NCBI GenBank assembly: GCA_031418715.1
Contig: JANOJL010000023.1
Span: 1 to 64,000, forward strand
Length of the DNA: 64,000 nt
Reading direction: 5' to 3'
Source: JANMDU01 sp031418715
Lineage (GTDB): Bacteria; Pseudomonadota; Gammaproteobacteria; Burkholderiales; Burkholderiaceae_C
The notes beneath the pieces were generated by a model that was not told the DNA's origin, searched no databases, and worked only from the letters and a program-made list of their open reading frames with translations. This document shows positions 7,598 to 16,473 of this stretch, piece after piece; position 1 is the stretch's first letter; every line of letters begins with the position of its first letter. The position numbers were made by a program, and so were the translations under genes.

Positions 7598-9583
7598 TCA
7601 CAGCTTTTCTGCCAACTGCTCCAAAATCGCCGGATTTTCAAGCGTGGAAATGTCTTGCGTGATCGCCTCACCTTTCGCGAGTGAGCGCAGCAAGCGGCGC
7701 ATGATTTTTCCGCTGCGAGTTTTGGGCAGGTTGTCGCCAAAGCGGATGTCTTTGGGCTTTGCAATCGGGCCGATTTCTTTGGCGACCCAGTTGCGCAGTT
7801 CGGTGGCGATTTTTTTGGCTTCTTCACCTGTGGGGCGGCTGCGTTTTAAGACAACGAAGGCGCTGATGGCTTCGCCTGTGACGTCATCTGGGCGGCCGAC
7901 GACGGCGGCTTCGGCAACGAGGTGTGAGCAGGAGACCAATGCCGATTCAATTTCCATCGTGCCCAAGCGGTGGCCACTCACGTTGAGCACATCGTCGATG
8001 CGGCCAGTGATGCGGAAGTAGGCGCGGTCTTTGCTTCTGACTGCGCCGTCGCCAGCTAAGTAGTAGCCCTTCAGCTCTTCGGGAAAGTAGCTTTTCTTGA
8101 AACGCTCGGGGTCGCCCCAGATCGTGCGGATCATGGAAGGCCATGGCTTTTTGATGACCAAGATGCCGCCTGAGCCATGAGGCACGTCGTTGCCTGTCTC
8201 ATCGACGATGGCAGCGTAAATGCCGGGCAAGGGCAGAGTGCAAGAGCCGGGTACGAGAGGCGTGGCACCGGGCAGGGGCGTGATGACGTGGCCGCCAGTT
8301 TCGGTTTGCCAGAAGGTGTCCACAATTGGGCATCGAGAGCCGCCCACGTGTTTGTGGTACCACATCCAGGCTTCAGGGTTGATCGGCTCGCCCACGCTTC
8401 CCAAGATGCGCAGACTTGAAAGATCGCTGCGCGCAGGATGCACGGCGGCATCGCCTTCAGCGGCTTTGATCAGCGAGCGAATCGCTGTGGGCGCGGTGTA
8501 GAAGATCGAGACTTTGTGTTTCTCGATCGTTTGCCAGAAGCGGCCAGCATTCGGATAGGTGGGAACGCCTTCAAAGATCACTTGCGTTGCGCCTGCAGCC
8601 AGCGGCCCATAAGCCACATAGGTGTGACCGGTGATCCAGCCGATATCGGCTGTGCACCAAAACACATCTTTGGGCTGAATGTCAAACGTCCATTCCATCG
8701 TGAGCTTCGCCCAGAGCAGGTAGCCGCCTGTAGCGTGTTGCACGCCTTTGGGTTTGCCGGTGGAGCCTGAGGTGTAGAGGATGAACAGCGGATGCTCTGC
8801 GCCTACGGGCTCTGCCTTGCAAACGTCTTTTTGGCCTTTGAGCGCGTCTTCAAAACTCACATCGCGGCCTGCGACCATGTTGCATGGCGTGGCAGTGCGG
8901 CTCCAGACCAAGACTTTCTTGAGCGTGGTGCAATGGCCCAAGGCAATACCTTCATCCACGATACTTTTCAGAGGCAGCTCTTTGCCGCCGCGCATCTGAA
9001 AATTAGCGGTGATCACAGCCGTTGCGCCTGCATCAATAATGCGCTCGTTCAAGCTCCTGGCCGAGAAGCCGCCGAAGACCACGCTGTGGGTCGCGCCAAT
9101 GCGGGCGCAGGCTTGCATCGCGACGACGCCCTCGACCGTCATCGGCATGTAAATGATGACGCGATCCCCTTTTTTGATGCCGTGGGCTTTGAGCGCATTG
9201 GCGAAGCGGCTGACTTTTACCAGCAGTTCTTTGTAAGTGATCTTCGTAGATGAGCCATCGTCTGCTTCAAAAATGATGGCAGTTTTGTTCTCAACTGATG
9301 TGCCGATGTGTTTGTCGAGGCAATTGGCCGAAGCATTGAGCTGGCCGTCTTCAAACCATTTGTAGAAAGGCTTTTTCTTGTCGTTGAGTACTTTGGTGAA
9401 GGGCTTGCTCCATTGCAGATTTTCTCGCGCGAGGCGTGCCCACGTGCCTTCAAAATCTTTCTCAAAAGAAGCGTTCATCGCATCAAAGCGAGTCATGCTT
9501 TCAATGCGCGCTTTTTTGGCAAAAGCGGCAGATGGCTTAAACACGCGGTTTTCAACCAAGACGGACTCAATAGCGGTGCTCAT
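7598..9583 (-). CDS. acsA: Acetyl-CoA synthetase
   Basis: Converts acetate, ATP and CoA to acetyl-CoA via acetyl-AMP. The 661-residue length is standard for the family. Motifs include the P-loop-like YTSGSTGKPKG (about residue 270), DIGWITGHTYVAYGPL, the hinge region ending in GRIDDVLNVSGHRLGT, and the C-terminal TRSGKIMRRLLR that carries the catalytic lysine controlled by acetylation in studied members. A strong GAGGAGA lies before the ATG. It is transcribed alone. Confidence 0.97.
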   Translation of the reverse strand: MSTAIESVLVENRVFKPSAAFAKKARIESMTRFDAMNASFEKDFEGTWARLARENLQWSKPFTKVLNDKKKPFYKWFEDGQLNASANCLDKHIGTSVENKTAIIFEADDGSSTKITYKELLVKVSRFANALKAHGIKKGDRVIIYMPMTVEGVVAMQACARIGATHSVVFGGFSARSLNERIIDAGATAVITANFQMRGGKELPLKSIVDEGIALGHCTTLKKVLVWSRTATPCNMVAGRDVSFEDALKGQKDVCKAEPVGAEHPLFILYTSGSTGKPKGVQHATGGYLLWAKLTMEWTFDIQPKDVFWCTADIGWITGHTYVAYGPLAAGATQVIFEGVPTYPNAGRFWQTIEKHKVSIFYTAPTAIRSLIKAAEGDAAVHPARSDLSSLRILGSVGEPINPEAWMWYHKHVGGSRCPIVDTFWQTETGGHVITPLPGATPLVPGSCTLPLPGIYAAIVDETGNDVPHGSGGILVIKKPWPSMIRTIWGDPERFKKSYFPEELKGYYLAGDGAVRSKDRAYFRITGRIDDVLNVSGHRLGTMEIESALVSCSHLVAEAAVVGRPDDVTGEAISAFVVLKRSRPTGEEAKKIATELRNWVAKEIGPIAKPKDIRFGDNLPKTRSGKIMRRLLRSLAKGEAITQDISTLENPAILEQLAEKL

Positions 9584-9765
9584 ACGAAAGGTCTCCTCGT
9601 TATGACAAGATGATGAAAATTCAGGCGTTAATGTCGCGGATTGCTCTTACGGGCTACTGACGCGGTGGCGACTTGCCGATTACTTAGCGTATCGCCCACT
9701 ACAATCGGTTTTCCTCGTGTTTTCCCGTATCTTTGCCTGATTCTTAAAAATTGATTGACAACAGA

Positions 9766-10374
9766 ATGCGCACTCTTCCAAATATGATTTTTGCCAGCCG
9801 CTGGCTGCAAATGCCGCTCTACCTTGGGCTGATCTTGGCGCAAGGCGTGTATGTCTGGCATTTCTTTGTGGAGCTGTATCACCTGGTGATGGCTGCTTTT
9901 GGGAGTCAACCTGACGTGGCGGCCTTGGTGACCAGCATCGGCTACAAATCGGATGTGACGATCACGTCGCTGAATGAGACGATCATCATGCTTGTCGTCC
10001 TCGCGCTGATTGATGTGGTGATGATCTCCAACTTGCTCATCATGGTGATCGTGGGCGGCTACGAGACCTTTGTGAGCCGCATGAATCTGCAAGATCATCC
10101 AGATCAACCTGAGTGGCTGAGCCATGTGAATGCCAGTGTGCTGAAAGTAAAGCTCGCAACGGCCATCATCGGCATCAGCTCCATTCACCTGCTAAAAACC
10201 TTCATCAACGCGGCCAACTATACCGAGCAGGTGCTCATGTGGCAAACCATCATCCACGTGGTGTTTCTCATGAGCGCGATGGCCATTGCTTACACAGACA
10301 AACTCATGAGCCACAGCGATCATGTGGCTCGTAAGCTTGATGGTCGGGCCAAGGATGACACGCCTAATCATTAA
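9766..10374 (+). CDS. UPF0114 (YqhA-like) membrane protein
   Basis: A ~202-residue membrane protein with four hydrophobic helices. The segment FASRWLQMPLYLGLILAQ and the conserved MVIVGGYETFVSR are typical of the UPF0114/YqhA family (TIGR00645), whose function is not known. I take the ATG at 9766 as start; an upstream TTG at 9751 is also in frame. Its last 11 bases overlap the convergent DUF2189 gene. Confidence 0.85.
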   Translation: MRTLPNMIFASRWLQMPLYLGLILAQGVYVWHFFVELYHLVMAAFGSQPDVAALVTSIGYKSDVTITSLNETIIMLVVLALIDVVMISNLLIMVIVGGYETFVSRMNLQDHPDQPEWLSHVNASVLKVKLATAIIGISSIHLLKTFINAANYTEQVLMWQTIIHVVFLMSAMAIAYTDKLMSHSDHVARKLDGRAKDDTPNH

Positions 10375-11170
10375 CCGTTTCCCAGCGCACGCTGGCACGG
10401 TAAGCGTGCCAGGTGGCGTGGCCTAAAACAGGGCCGACCGCCAGGATGCCGATAGACCAAGGCACAAGCAAAGCTGACACCACCAAGCTGGTGATCAGCA
10501 AGCCCCACCAGCTCATCACCAAGATATTGCTCAACACGACGGCCATGCTGGTGATGGCGGCTGTCACGGCATCGGTATTGCGATCTAGGATCATGGGAAT
10601 AGAGACGACTGAGGTGGAAAACACCAAAGCCGCAAACAACCCGCCAACGGCCATATAAATCACAATGAACTCCCAGTTGTCGGGAGACAGCAGCGCCTGA
10701 AGCACATCGGGTGTGCCCGATAAGCTGGTGTTGAAAAAAACGGCAAAAACCACCAGTGAAGCCCGCCCCCAAATCAGCTCCAGCACGATTAAAACAAGCA
10801 CCAGCATGCCCATGCTGCCCAGATGCTGATCCCAGCAAGTGATAGATGCAGACAACGCCGGCCTCAAGCCGCGCTCGATGCGGCGGCTGACATCGTAGAG
10901 CCCCATGGCTAAAAAAGGGCCGACCAGCAAGCAACCCGAAACGATGCTCATGCTGTATTCCGGTTTATGGCGAAAAACCGCGCCGAGCACATAGGCCATC
11001 AGCCAAAAGCAGATGCCATAAAACAAGGCAATACCAGGATGCGCCAACGCGTCTTTCACACCGGCGATCAGCCAGCGGATGGGATCTACAAAGCCGATCG
11101 CCGCAGGGCGCGGCATCTGCCGAGCGGCAGGCTGAGAAATCGTATCAGTGGGCTCAGGTAAATCGGTCAT
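10364..11170 (-). CDS. DUF2189 integral membrane protein (A)
   Basis: A 268-residue protein with about six membrane segments and the DUF2189 pattern, including the closing VPWSIGILAVGPVLGHATWH. Function unknown. It is a paralogue of the divergent gene at 11264: both end in a GHA(T/S)WHAYR motif and share the VVS(I/M)P(M/L)(I/L)LDR segment. A perfect FNR-type box at 11227-11240 is centred ~63 bp upstream of the ATG. If transcription starts ~40 bp from the box, the leader would be about 20 nt, the classical activation geometry. Its 3' end overlaps the UPF0114 gene. Confidence 0.85.
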   Translation of the reverse strand: MTDLPEPTDTISQPAARQMPRPAAIGFVDPIRWLIAGVKDALAHPGIALFYGICFWLMAYVLGAVFRHKPEYSMSIVSGCLLVGPFLAMGLYDVSRRIERGLRPALSASITCWDQHLGSMGMLVLVLIVLELIWGRASLVVFAVFFNTSLSGTPDVLQALLSPDNWEFIVIYMAVGGLFAALVFSTSVVSIPMILDRNTDAVTAAITSMAVVLSNILVMSWWGLLITSLVVSALLVPWSIGILAVGPVLGHATWHAYRASVRWETVND

Positions 11171-11226
11171 GAAGCGGGCGAGTTTCAGTGCATCAGGTAT
11201 CTTGTGCGAAACAGGCTGCTGGTGGT

Positions 11227-11240
11227 TTGATCTAGATCAA
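11227..11240. promoter_or_regulatory. FNR/Anr-type binding site between divergent DUF2189 genes
   Basis: TTGAT-CTAG-ATCAA is a perfect match to the FNR-family consensus TTGAT-N4-ATCAA and is fully palindromic. The position fits oxygen-responsive activation of the minus-strand DUF2189 gene. For the plus-strand gene it lies only ~24 bp before the preferred ATG, which would favour repression there. Confidence 0.7.
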
Positions 11241-11263
11241 GAGGCGCGGTGCAGCGCGCCAGT

Positions 11264-12133
11264 ATGCTCAAAGCCATGCCCGAAGCTTCTCCGCCACCAG
11301 AGCGCTGGATTGATCCCAGCAACAACAACTTGCCGAAAGTTCGCGAGATCAAGCTCACGCAATGCCTGCAATGGCTGGGTAAAGGCTGGCGAGACACGTG
11401 GCGAGCGGGCAGTATCAGCTTGGCGCATGGCTTGTTGGTGGCAACCGTTGGGCTGCTGCTGATCGGAATCGCAGGGGATAAATTTTGGTTGCTGGCTGGC
11501 GCTTTTTCTGGATTTCTGGTGATTGCACCGGTGTTAGCGACCAGCTTGTATGCGATCAGCCGAGCGCTCGAAAAAGATGAAAAAACAGATATCACTCTGA
11601 TCATCAACACATGGACGCGCTGGCAGTATTCCCGTTATGCCGTGCGCGGCGGCTATTGGAGTCTGGTGCGATTCGGGCTGCTGCTGGGCTTGGCGGGTAT
11701 TGGCTGGGTGTTGACCTCTGCTTCGTTGATCACCTTGATGGCTGCGCAACCGATTCAAACGCCGATGGATTTCCTACGCTATGTGGTGTTGTCTCCGCAG
11801 CACTCTCTTTTTGAGCTGTGGCTCACGCTGGGCGGCCTGATGGCAGCGCCTTTGTTTGCATCAAGCGTCGTCTCGATGCCTCTCTTGCTAGATCGGCGCG
11901 CGACGGTGATGCAGGCTGTGCTCACGAGTTGGCAGGCTGTGATGCGCAATCCTGTTGCATTGGCCTTGTGGGCTGCCATCATCATGTTGCTCACGCTGCT
12001 CGGTATGGCCACGGCTATGCTTGGTTTGATTGTGATTGTTCCTTGGTTGGGCCATGCCAGCTGGCATGCTTACCGCGATTTGGTAGATGCCAGCAGCCTG
12101 CCTGAGCGCATGCCGCCAGAGGAGCGCGTCTGA
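11264..12133 (+). CDS. DUF2189 integral membrane protein (B)
   Basis: About 289 residues from the ATG at 11264 (a GTG at 11249 and an ATG at 11276 are alternatives). It has six or so hydrophobic segments and the DUF2189 family ending VIVPWLGHASWHAYRDLVD. Paralogue of the divergent gene ending at 10364; function unknown. Its stop overlaps the next ATG (TGATG), so it is probably translationally coupled to the DUF2788 gene. Confidence 0.83.
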   Translation: MLKAMPEASPPPERWIDPSNNNLPKVREIKLTQCLQWLGKGWRDTWRAGSISLAHGLLVATVGLLLIGIAGDKFWLLAGAFSGFLVIAPVLATSLYAISRALEKDEKTDITLIINTWTRWQYSRYAVRGGYWSLVRFGLLLGLAGIGWVLTSASLITLMAAQPIQTPMDFLRYVVLSPQHSLFELWLTLGGLMAAPLFASSVVSMPLLLDRRATVMQAVLTSWQAVMRNPVALALWAAIIMLLTLLGMATAMLGLIVIVPWLGHASWHAYRDLVDASSLPERMPPEERV

Positions 12134-12342
12134 TGTTTGGCTTCACAGAAGAGCAAATCTCGGCGTTTGGCCTGAGCTTTGGCATTGGCGGCTTTGTGCT
12201 CTACATGCTGTTCATTATTGGGCATTTGGCGTGGGAGTCGAAGGCAGGTAAATTCGGTACCTTTGTCTTGTTTCTTGGCTTGGCCTTTGGCATGACTGGC
12301 TTTGTGGCGAAATACATCATTCAGTGGGCGATTGAGAAGTAA
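12133..12342 (+). CDS. DUF2788 small membrane protein
   Basis: A 69-residue protein with two transmembrane helices (about 8-30 and 40-65), linked by the short loop WESKAGKFG, matching the DUF2788 family. Function unknown. The ATG overlaps the TGA of the upstream DUF2189 gene, so the two are in one operon. Confidence 0.85.
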   Translation: MFGFTEEQISAFGLSFGIGGFVLYMLFIIGHLAWESKAGKFGTFVLFLGLAFGMTGFVAKYIIQWAIEK

Positions 12343-12419
12343 GCTGGCTGCAGCGCAAGAGACCTAAAATAGAGCGTTGGGCTTTTCAGTCCCTCAAAAA
12401 ACTCTCATTTTGGATCGCC

Positions 12420-13982
12420 ATGACAACCATCAAAGCCCAAGACATCGTTGACACTATCGGCGGCGCGCTGCAATACATCAGCTACTACCACCCCGCAGAT
12501 TACATTGCCCATTTGGCGCGAGCCTACGAGCGTGAGCAATCGCCCGCTGCGAAAGATGCGATTGCGCAAATCCTCACCAACAGTCGCATGAGCGCCGAGG
12601 GCCATCGCCCTATTTGCCAAGACACGGGCATCGTGAACGTGTTTCTCAAAATCGGCATGGATGTGCGCTTTGAAGGCTGCGAAGAGTTTGGCGATGGCGC
12701 TTTAGATGATGTGATCAACGAAGGCGTGCGCCGCGCTTATAACCATCCAGACAACACGCTGCGTGCGAGTATCGTGGCTGATCCGCAGTTTGATCGTAAA
12801 AACACGAAAGACAACACGCCCGCTGTGATCAATGTGCAGCTCGTGCCGGGTAACACGCTAGACATTGGCGTCGCGGCCAAAGGTGGCGGCTCAGAAAACA
12901 AAAGCAAGCTGTACATGCTCAACCCGGGCGACAGCGTGGTCGATTGGGTCCTCAAAACCGTGCCCACCATGGGCGCAGGCTGGTGCCCGCCGGGCATGCT
13001 GGGCATTGGCATCGGCGGCACAGCCGAGAAAGCTGTGCTCATGGCCAAAGAAAGCTTGATGGAAGACATCGACATGTATGAGCTGCAAGCCAAGCAGGCT
13101 TCTGGCGCAGCTTTGAGCAAAACCGAAGCCCTTCGCTTGGAACTGCATGAAAAGGTGAATGCACTGGGCATTGGCGCACAAGGCTTGGGCGGTTTGACCA
13201 CCGTGCTCGATGTGAAGATCAAGATGTATCCGACACATGCCGCTGGCAAACCGATTGCGATGATCCCCAACTGCGCTGCCACGCGCCATGCGCATCTGGT
13301 GATGGATGGCTCGGGCCCGGTGTATCTCGATCCGCCCTCGCTCGACCTGTGGCCTGATGTGCATTGGGCGCCAGATTACGTGAAATCCAAGCGCGTCGAT
13401 CTGAACACGCTTACCAAAGAAGAGGTCGCTAGCTGGCTACCCGGCCAAACGCTTTTGCTCTGCGGAAAAATGCTCACAGGCCGCGATGCCGCCCACAAAC
13501 GCATCCAAACCATGCTCGCTGCTGGTGAAAAGCTACCCGTTGACTTCACCAACCGCGTGATTTATTACGTTGGCCCAGTTGACCCAGTCAAAGGCGAAGC
13601 CGTGGGCCCCGCCGGTCCCACCACCGCCACCCGCATGGACGGTTTCACAGAAATGATGCTTGCGCAAACTGGCCTCATCAGCATGATCGGCAAAGCCGAG
13701 CGCGGCCCCGAAGGTATCGCAGCGATCAAGAAACATAAATCGGCTTATTTGATGGCAGTCGGCGGTGCAGCGTATCTCGTTTCTAAAGCCATCAAAACCG
13801 CCAAAGTCGTCGGCTTCGCTGATCTCGGCATGGAAGCGATTTACGAATTTGATGTGGTCGATATGCCTGTCACTGTTGCAGTCGATTCAGGCGGTACCAG
13901 TGCGCATATCACGGGGCCAGCGGAATGGCAGAAGCGAATTGCGACAGGCGAATTCAAGGGCATCGCAGTTTCAGCTTCGTAA
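12420..13982 (+). CDS. fumA: Fumarate hydratase, class I (iron-sulfur)
   Basis: Interconverts fumarate and malate in the TCA cycle using a 4Fe-4S cluster. At 520 residues it has both halves of the class I enzyme fused. The N-terminal alpha part carries the probable cluster cysteines (ICQDTG about residue 63, GWCPPG about 188, NCAATRH about 287). The C-terminal beta part has YYVGPVDPV, GPAGPTTATRMDGFTEMML and the ending ADLGMEAIYEFDV. It has its own start ~80 bp after the DUF2788 gene. Class I enzymes are oxygen sensitive, which is of interest given the FNR-type box upstream. Confidence 0.96.
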   Translation: MTTIKAQDIVDTIGGALQYISYYHPADYIAHLARAYEREQSPAAKDAIAQILTNSRMSAEGHRPICQDTGIVNVFLKIGMDVRFEGCEEFGDGALDDVINEGVRRAYNHPDNTLRASIVADPQFDRKNTKDNTPAVINVQLVPGNTLDIGVAAKGGGSENKSKLYMLNPGDSVVDWVLKTVPTMGAGWCPPGMLGIGIGGTAEKAVLMAKESLMEDIDMYELQAKQASGAALSKTEALRLELHEKVNALGIGAQGLGGLTTVLDVKIKMYPTHAAGKPIAMIPNCAATRHAHLVMDGSGPVYLDPPSLDLWPDVHWAPDYVKSKRVDLNTLTKEEVASWLPGQTLLLCGKMLTGRDAAHKRIQTMLAAGEKLPVDFTNRVIYYVGPVDPVKGEAVGPAGPTTATRMDGFTEMMLAQTGLISMIGKAERGPEGIAAIKKHKSAYLMAVGGAAYLVSKAIKTAKVVGFADLGMEAIYEFDVVDMPVTVAVDSGGTSAHITGPAEWQKRIATGEFKGIAVSAS

Positions 13983-14176
13983 TCGCCGTAAGTTGTTGTT
14001 TAAAACATTCTCCACCTGGATAGCATTAAATTCTTAATTTCAGTTGAATCTTCAATAAAATCAACAGCTTACGAAAATTGAGTTCAGCAACTCCATTGCT
14101 TTTACGCCCGTGCCAATCCTGCGTCAGCTCGACATGGATGAACTACGGGGTCTGGATGTGATCGTCGTCGGTGCGC

Positions 14177-14215
14177 GATGCAAGCGATGCAGATGCAGAT
14201 GCAGATGCAGATGCA
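14177..14215 (+). repeat. (GATGCA) hexanucleotide tandem array
   Basis: Five perfect GATGCA units at 14186-14215, preceded by a diverged unit GATGCAAGC. Such an array can change length by slippage. Confidence 0.9.
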
Positions 14216-14260
14216 AATAGCAGTCGCAGCGCCAGAGCGGGGTTTGGCATCATTTTTTGA

Positions 14261-14321
14261 ATAAAATCAGCCTCTACCCGTTATATAAACTGCGCAACGT
14301 GCTATTAAATTCATAGTAATC
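14261..14321 (+). repeat. Dispersed TGCGCAGAG element, copy 4
   Basis: Form with CAGCCTCTACCCGTTATATA, then AACTGCGCAACGTGCTATTA, then AATTCATAGTAAT. It lies ~50 bp before the glutaredoxin-domain gene. Confidence 0.85.
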
Positions 14322-14367
14322 TGCATATTCCTCTCAGTTTATTTCTCCTCTATCCCAGCGCCACATC

Positions 14368-14991
14368 ATGCCCACCATCTGCCCTAAATGTCGCACTGTC
14401 CGCCCTGAAAACGCCACGGTCCCGGCTTGGCAATGTCCAGCTTGTGGTGTGGCGTATGCCAAGGCGAGTGGGGATGCTTCGCAGGGGGCTGCGGTGCAGC
14501 GTTCGCGGGACGTGGAGAGGCGCTCTTCCTCGTCGTCTTCCAACCGCGAGGCAGGCGAGGGGCTGTTGGCTTCTATTCCTTGGGGCAAGTTGGTGGCGGC
14601 TTGTTTGATTTGCTACGGCGGCTGGGTGGGCTATCAGCATGCCAGCGGGCAAGGCAGCGGCGATTCGTCGGTATTGAGCCGCGCAGGGCGCACAAGTGGC
14701 ATGGGCGGTAGTTTCTCTGAGCATGATTTGCGACAGATTGCCGCCAAAGGCCAAGCGAGTGATGTGATCTTCTACACCGCGCCTTGGTGCCCGCATTGCC
14801 GCGCCGCGCATGCGTGGATGGACCAATACGGCTTCAAATACGAGCGCTGCGACATCGAAGCCAGCAGCGCCTGCAAATCCCAGCTCCAGCAACTCGATCC
14901 GGGCGGCGGCGTCCCGTATTTGATCGTGAAAGGGGAGCATATGAAGGATGGTTTTGATGCGGCGCAGCTGGTTGCTGTGTTGGGGAAATGA
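14368..14991 (+). CDS. Membrane-anchored glutaredoxin with N-terminal zinc ribbon
   Basis: A 207-residue protein with three parts. Residues 1-30 form a zinc ribbon (CPKC...CPAC). A Ser/Gly-rich linker leads to one transmembrane helix (about 70-88). Residues ~115-207 form a thioredoxin/glutaredoxin fold with redox motif CPHC and a cis-proline site GGVPYLIV. The topology suggests the ribbon on one side of the inner membrane and the redox domain on the other. It probably reduces a disulfide or glutathione adduct; the partner is unknown. A repeat copy lies just upstream. Confidence 0.85.
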   Translation: MPTICPKCRTVRPENATVPAWQCPACGVAYAKASGDASQGAAVQRSRDVERRSSSSSSNREAGEGLLASIPWGKLVAACLICYGGWVGYQHASGQGSGDSSVLSRAGRTSGMGGSFSEHDLRQIAAKGQASDVIFYTAPWCPHCRAAHAWMDQYGFKYERCDIEASSACKSQLQQLDPGGGVPYLIVKGEHMKDGFDAAQLVAVLGK

Positions 14992-15109
14992 AGCGTCAGA
15001 CTCAGTTTGATCAGCAAAACGGCAGATCATTATTTTGTGACATGAAATTGATTTATTCATACAATTCAATGAGTTATATCAATAATATTCTTGTCAAGCA
15101 CGCGCCTTT

Positions 15110-15440
15110 ATGCTGATCAATGCTCTTGCGCCTTTGACGCGCATTATTCAGGCTGCAGGGCCTGCGGGCATCTCGCCTGAGGGGATGGAGCAGACGCTGC
15201 CTGAGCTGAGCCGCTCAACTCGATGATGGGCAGCGCAACACTGGCAAACCGACGGGAGATGCGGTGTTGATTTTGAATCACAAGCGTGCCATCGAATACC
15301 TGTGGTCGCATCCGGGTTTGACGCTTAAGAATGTGTGTGCGATGCATGCTTTACTGACAGACGATCGCCAGGTACCCGAGGTGGCGAGTTCGGATCACTT
15401 TTTACCTTCTCTCCAGCGGGGCAGGCCGCCTGAAGATGAA
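15110..15440 (+). pseudogene. Remnant of a Fic-family gene
   Basis: Two fragments in different frames. The first, from ATG 15110 to TGA ~15226, reads like a winged-helix piece (SPEGMEQTLPELSRSTR). The second, from ~15240, reads like the N-terminal part of Fic proteins (LILNHKRAIEYLWSHPGLTL, then VCAMHALLTDD). The Fic catalytic motif HPFxDGNGR is absent; the fragment stops before it. This looks like a decayed gene with a frameshift and an internal deletion. It is not thought to make an active AMP-transferase. Confidence 0.55.
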
Positions 15441-15475
15441 CGTGTGAGAGCTTTCATCCAGCCTCAAGTGATGAG

Positions 15476-16354
15476 ATGAACACCTCGGCTCATGTTAATC
15501 AACCCATCGGCGTGTTCGACTCCGGGATCGGTGGCCTGAGCATTTTGAAGGCGCTTCGACGCCATTTGCCGTATGAGCAGTTCGTCTATTTTGCTGACAC
15601 GGCGCACAACCCGTATGGCGAGAAGAGCAAGGCGTTTGTGCAGGAGCGTTCGCTTTTCATTGCGCAGGAGCTGATTAAGAAGCACAGAATAAAGGCGCTG
15701 GTGGTGGCTTGCAATACAGCGACTGCGGCGGCGATTGGGCTGCTGCGCGCGGCGCATCCTGATCTGCCGATCATTGGCTTGGAGCCTGCATTGAAGCCTG
15801 CGGCGCTGATCACGCGTACTGGGCGGGTGGGTGTGCTCGCGACGCGGGGGACTTTGCAGAGCGCAAAGTTTGCGGCTTTGCGCGACTCGCTGGCACATGT
15901 AGAGTTTGTTTGCACACCTTGCGATGGCTTGGCGGAGCGTATCGAGCGGCTGGCGCAGGCAGTTGGCTCTCAGCAGATTACTCCAGATTTGATAGCACTC
16001 TGCGCACAATATATAACGGCTACTGGCCGATTTGGCTTAAAAAATGATGAATTAGATACGCTGGTGCTGGGCTGCACGCATTACCCTTTGATTCGCGATG
16101 TGTTTGCGCAGTTGGTGGGACCCAACGTGACGATTGTGGATAACGCGATGCCGGTGGCGTTGCGCACGACGCAACTTTTGCTTCAGGCTGGGGCTCTGAC
16201 TGAGCACGCGGGCGAGCGGGCAGGTGATCAGGCAGATAAAGGAGACAGTTGGCAAGGCGCTGTGGTGTGGCAAAGCAGTGCGGATGTGGAGGGTTTGCAG
16301 CGGGCGGCGCGGTATTGGTTGGGCGATATAGGCAGCGATGTCATCGGCGCGTAG
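15476..16354 (+). CDS. murI: Glutamate racemase with an in-frame repeat insertion
   Basis: Makes D-glutamate for peptidoglycan. The 292-residue protein has the catalytic motifs FDSGIGG (residues ~14-20), YFADTAHNPYG, the first catalytic cysteine in VACNTATAAA and the second in GCTHYP. Residues ~171-191 (DLIALCAQYITATGRFGLKN) are encoded by an inverted copy of the dispersed repeat (15987-16046), inserted just before the segment leading to GCTHYP. The gene is essential in most bacteria and the frame is intact, so the insertion is presumably tolerated in a surface loop. The start overlaps the end of the Fic remnant. Confidence 0.95.
   Translation: MNTSAHVNQPIGVFDSGIGGLSILKALRRHLPYEQFVYFADTAHNPYGEKSKAFVQERSLFIAQELIKKHRIKALVVACNTATAAAIGLLRAAHPDLPIIGLEPALKPAALITRTGRVGVLATRGTLQSAKFAALRDSLAHVEFVCTPCDGLAERIERLAQAVGSQQITPDLIALCAQYITATGRFGLKNDELDTLVLGCTHYPLIRDVFAQLVGPNVTIVDNAMPVALRTTQLLLQAGALTEHAGERAGDQADKGDSWQGAVVWQSSADVEGLQRAARYWLGDIGSDVIGA
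15987..16046 (-). repeat. Dispersed TGCGCAGAG element, copy 5 (inside murI)
   Basis: In reverse orientation relative to murI: ATTTGATAGCACTCTGCGCA, then CAATATATAACGGCTACTGG, then CCGATTTGGCTTAAAAAAT. Translated in frame as about 20 residues. Confidence 0.88.
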
Positions 16355-16473
16355 CCTGCGCAGGGTAAACCCTTTTGTAAAGCAGTCGGGTATAGCAGCT
16401 TGCTCGTATGTCATGGTGCAACAGCCTTTAACATAGGTCAGTTCAGTTTTCAATCTTTCTAAAGACAGTCTTC

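Larger units (their letters stand above)
13983..14367. other. 385-bp non-coding stretch with microsatellite and repeat
   Basis: Between fumA and the glutaredoxin-domain gene. It holds a GATGCA hexamer array (14186-14215) and a dispersed repeat copy (14261-14321). Around 14100-14170 there is a short stretch that reads like decayed coding sequence (QLDMDELRGLDVIVVG) but has no start or family I can name. No clear terminator. Confidence 0.6.

Noticed and set aside
14090..14175. Decayed coding sequence before the GATGCA array
   Set aside because: About 25 readable codons without a recognisable family; too short to call.
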